Shown piece after piece: positions 16,021-18,347 of a stretch of DNA of 18,347 bases (the first letter of the stretch is position 1; each line of letters starts with the position of its first letter). The translations under genes and the position numbers were made by a program. Under the pieces are notes generated by a model. It saw only the letters and a list, made by a program, of their open reading frames with translations. It had not been told where the DNA came from and made no database searches. The stretch is from DATMXS01 sp050260275 (GTDB taxonomy: Bacteria > Acidobacteriota > Terriglobia > Bryobacterales > Bryobacteraceae): positions 1-18,347 of the forward strand of contig JBLNBX010000087.1 of NCBI GenBank assembly GCA_050260275.1, in the 5' to 3' direction.

Positions 16021-17796
16021 ATGGCTGAATACTCACCCGAACCGCAGATTACGGTACTGGACGCCGGTGGCCAGTACTGCCACCTGATCGCCCGCAAGGT
16101 GCGGGAGCTCGGCGTATACGCCGACGTCCGGCCCTCCGACACTCCCGCGTGCGAGTTGCGCTCCCGCAAGGGCGTCATCATCTCCGGAGGCCCCTCCAGC
16201 GTGTACGCGCCCGGCGCGCCCCAGGCCGACCCCGACCTGTTCTACTCCGGCGTCCCGGTGCTCGGCATCTGCTACGGGCAGCAGTTGATGGCCCACCTGA
16301 TGGACGGAGCGGTCCGGACGGGGGACAAAGGCGAGTACGGCTTTGCCATCCTGGAGCGCGAGCCCGCGCCACTGTTCGAAGGCCTGCCGGAAGGCCCTCA
16401 GCAGGTTTGGATGAGCCACCGCGACCAGGTGGAACGCCCGCCTTCGGGCTTCTCCGTGATCGGGCGCACATCCGCCTGCCCCATAGCCGCCATCGGCGAC
16501 CCCGCGCGGCGGCTTTACGGCGTGCAATTTCACCCCGAGGTGGTCCACACCTGCTACGGGCGGGAGATACTGGCTAACTTCGTTCTCCGCATCTGCGGCT
16601 GCCGGGCGGACTGGAACCCCATGCACCGCATCCCGATGCTTCTGGACGGCATACGCGAGACCGCGGGCAACCGGAACATCTTCTTTTTCGTCAGCGGCGG
16701 GGTCGATTCTTCGGTAGCGTTCACGTTGTGCGTGCGCGCCCTCGGCGCGGAGCGCGTCCGCGGCATATACGTCGATACGGGCCTGATGCGCGCCGGAGAG
16801 ACGGAGTTCGTCCGTGCCGCGTTCGAGGAACTCGCGCCGGGCGCGGTGATGCTCGAGTCCGCCGAGGAGCGTTTCCTGGGCGCCCTCGCCGGCATCCGCG
16901 ATCCCGAAGAGAAACGGCGCATCATAGGCGAGCAGTTCGTGCGGGTTCAGGAGCAGATCATCGAATCCGGGCACTTCCTTGAGGGCGACTGGATCCTCGG
17001 CCAGGGCACCATCTACCCGGATACGATCGAATCCGGCGGAACGGCAAAGGCCGCCGTCATCAAGACGCACCACAACCGCGTGCCGGGCATACAGCGCCTG
17101 ATAGAACTGGGGCGCATCGTCGAGCCGCTGACGTCCTTCTACAAGGACGAGGTGCGGGAGATCGGCGCGGGCCTCGGCCTCCCGGCGGAACTCCTTGCAC
17201 GACATCCGTTTCCGGGTCCAGGCCTGGCGATCCGGTGCCTGTGCTCTGAGACCTCCGAGCCTGTGCGGGAAACCGCGCACGGGTTCATCGTGCCGGTCCA
17301 CTCCGTCGGCGTTCAGGGCGACGAGCGCAGCTACCGGCCCGTGCTGGCGATCGAGGGCCTCCCTGGCCCGGGTGAGGAGCTGCACGCTGCCGCAACGGAA
17401 CTCATCAACCAGCTTCCGGGAATCAATCGTGTCGTGGCCCTGGTGGACTCCAAGGCGCCGCTGGCGTCCCTGCGAACCGTGCCCTGCGATCTGTCACGCG
17501 AGCGGCTGGAGCGGCTCCGCAAGGCGGACGCCGTTGTGCGCCGGCTCTCCCGGGAATCGGGTTTCGATGACCGGATATGGCAATTCCCGGTGATTCTGCT
17601 TCCGGTGGGGGCGGCCGGAGGCGAGTCCGTGGTGCTGCGGCCGGTGGACTCGATCGATGGCATGACCGCCCGGTCCGTGCCTATGGGGCCGGAGCTGCTG
17701 ACCCGGATGTGCCGCGAGCTTATGGCTATCGACGGCGTTTCAGCCGTTTTCTACGACCTGACGCACAAGCCCCCGGCCACCATCGAGTGGGAATAG
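16021..17796 (+). CDS. guaA: GMP synthase (glutamine-hydrolysing), long animal-like form
   Basis: GuaA converts XMP, ATP and glutamine to GMP, the last step of guanine nucleotide synthesis. The class I glutaminase domain (1-190) has nucleophile Cys84 (LGICYGQQ) and His171/Glu173 (FHPEV). The ATP pyrophosphatase domain follows, with SGGVDSS at 225-231 and LGQGTIYPDTIES at 327-339. The C-terminal dimerisation part is unusual: after HPFPGPGLAIR it runs through SVGVQGDERSYRPVLAIEG, a long inserted section, LRKADAVVRRLSRESGFDD, and ends SKPP-like as THKPPATIEWE. This order matches the human enzyme's two-part dimerisation region, not the short E. coli form. The length of 591 lies between E. coli (525) and human (693). 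ATG 16021 has no clear Shine-Dalgarno sequence. Confidence 0.95.
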   Translation: MAEYSPEPQITVLDAGGQYCHLIARKVRELGVYADVRPSDTPACELRSRKGVIISGGPSSVYAPGAPQADPDLFYSGVPVLGICYGQQLMAHLMDGAVRTGDKGEYGFAILEREPAPLFEGLPEGPQQVWMSHRDQVERPPSGFSVIGRTSACPIAAIGDPARRLYGVQFHPEVVHTCYGREILANFVLRICGCRADWNPMHRIPMLLDGIRETAGNRNIFFFVSGGVDSSVAFTLCVRALGAERVRGIYVDTGLMRAGETEFVRAAFEELAPGAVMLESAEERFLGALAGIRDPEEKRRIIGEQFVRVQEQIIESGHFLEGDWILGQGTIYPDTIESGGTAKAAVIKTHHNRVPGIQRLIELGRIVEPLTSFYKDEVREIGAGLGLPAELLARHPFPGPGLAIRCLCSETSEPVRETAHGFIVPVHSVGVQGDERSYRPVLAIEGLPGPGEELHAAATELINQLPGINRVVALVDSKAPLASLRTVPCDLSRERLERLRKADAVVRRLSRESGFDDRIWQFPVILLPVGAAGGESVVLRPVDSIDGMTARSVPMGPELLTRMCRELMAIDGVSAVFYDLTHKPPATIEWE

Positions 17797-17901
17797 CGCA
17801 GAGCGGGAAGGCGTAAGTCGTTGAGCCAGCGGCGGCCGTAACTTTGCGGGAAACCTTCGCGCCATTCTACTGAGATCAACGTCTACAGGATCGGAGAGAA
17901 C

Positions 17902-18347
17902 ATGTCCACGCAACCCTCCCCGGCTCCATTTCGCGAACCCTCCCAGCCGGGTCCAGCACCGGTGCCTGTGCCGGAACCGCCCCAGCCGGTGCGCCCGCGC
18001 CGCCGCTGGATGCTGGTGGCCGCGGCGGCGGCTGTCGGCCTCGGGGGCGTGCTGTGGCTGGCTCTCCGAAGCGAACCGGCCCAGCAGACCGGTTCGGGCG
18101 GCGTTGCGTCGCAGCCCTCGGCGGTGCCCGTTCAGGTTGGGCCCACGCGGTTGCGCCTGAGCGGTGAGACCTCCGCGCGGCACTACGCCCAGATCACTAT
18201 CCCGGTGTTCCGGGGCAGGAACTCCGGACGCGAATTTACGCTCATGAAGGTGGTCGAGCCAGGGACGTTCGTTAAGCAAGGCGATGTGGTTCTCCAGCTC
18301 GACCCGCAGAACCTGCTAGATTACCTCGACGACCTGCGAGACCAGCT
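17902..18347 (+). CDS. Membrane-fusion / RND efflux adaptor protein, 5' part
   Basis: This gene is cut by the window end; 148 codons are visible from ATG 17902, which has GGAG five bases upstream. The product begins with a cytoplasmic tail of about 32 residues, very rich in proline. RPRRRW and one membrane helix follow (about 37-56, MLVAAAAAVGLGGVLWLALR), then a periplasmic part. ARHYAQITIPVFRG and VEPGTFVKQGDVVLQLDPQN form the first half of the lipoyl-like domain found in HlyD/MacA-type adaptors, and LLDYLDDLRDQ begins the alpha-helical hairpin. Such proteins link an inner-membrane transporter to an outer-membrane channel; the partner genes would lie downstream. The substrate cannot be told. 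Confidence 0.8.
   Translation, partial: MSTQPSPAPFREPSQPGPAPVPVPEPPQPVRPRRRWMLVAAAAAVGLGGVLWLALRSEPAQQTGSGGVASQPSAVPVQVGPTRLRLSGETSARHYAQITIPVFRGRNSGREFTLMKVVEPGTFVKQGDVVLQLDPQNLLDYLDDLRDQ

Noticed and set aside
17797..17901. Promoter for the adaptor gene (TTGCGG at 17844 with TCTACT)
   Set aside because: Both boxes match the consensus poorly, so I do not list it. The gene may be read from an unseen promoter or from guaA.

Overview
The window is GC-rich (roughly 63-65% by eye) and densely coded, from a Gram-negative-type bacterium. The best guess is Acidobacteriota, perhaps the Solibacteres/Bryobacter side. That rests on the overall look of the NADH dehydrogenase subunits, the cysteine-free MerR protein and the RND-type adaptor, not on any marker gene, so it is an inference of moderate confidence.

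Layout. (1) Bases 1-159: an extreme G/C homopolymer stretch, probably a contig end or sequencing artefact, then the downstream flank of nuoN. (2) Bases 160-13067, minus strand: one tightly packed operon for respiratory complex I (NDH-1), transcribed right to left as nuoA-C-D-E-F-G-H-J-K-L-M-N. Genes overlap or are separated by at most 9 bases. nuoB and nuoI are absent from their usual places (between A and C, and between H and J), although every junction is clean. (3) Bases 13068-13199: a divergent control region. It holds a near-consensus nuo promoter, an imperfect dyad over its -35 box, a G-quadruplex-type motif in the nuo leader, and a TATAAT box facing the other way. (4) Plus strand: thiS (sulfur carrier), a MerR-family regulator with its own near-consensus promoter, a secreted S41 carboxyl-terminal processing protease, guaA (GMP synthase of the long type resembling the animal enzyme), and the 5' part of a membrane-fusion (HlyD/RND adaptor) protein cut by the window end.

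How the genes work together. The nuo products would form the NADH-oxidising arm (E, F, G), part of the connecting quinone module (C, D) and the whole membrane proton-pumping arm (A, H, J, K, L, M, N). The active-site residues I checked are intact: the quinone-site His and Tyr of NuoD, the pump Glu/Lys of K, L, M and N, and the FeS ligands of E, F and G. A working enzyme would still need NuoB (cluster N2) and NuoI (N6a/N6b) from another locus. NuoG carries more cysteine motifs than the E. coli type: a full pair of four-cysteine ferredoxin motifs plus the N7 motif. The plus-strand genes look like unrelated single-gene units with their own promoters.

No tRNA, rRNA, insertion sequence, CRISPR array or phage gene was seen. 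No wholly new system is evident. The most notable points are the missing nuoB/nuoI, the FeS-rich NuoG, the structured nuo/thiS control region and the animal-type GMP synthase.
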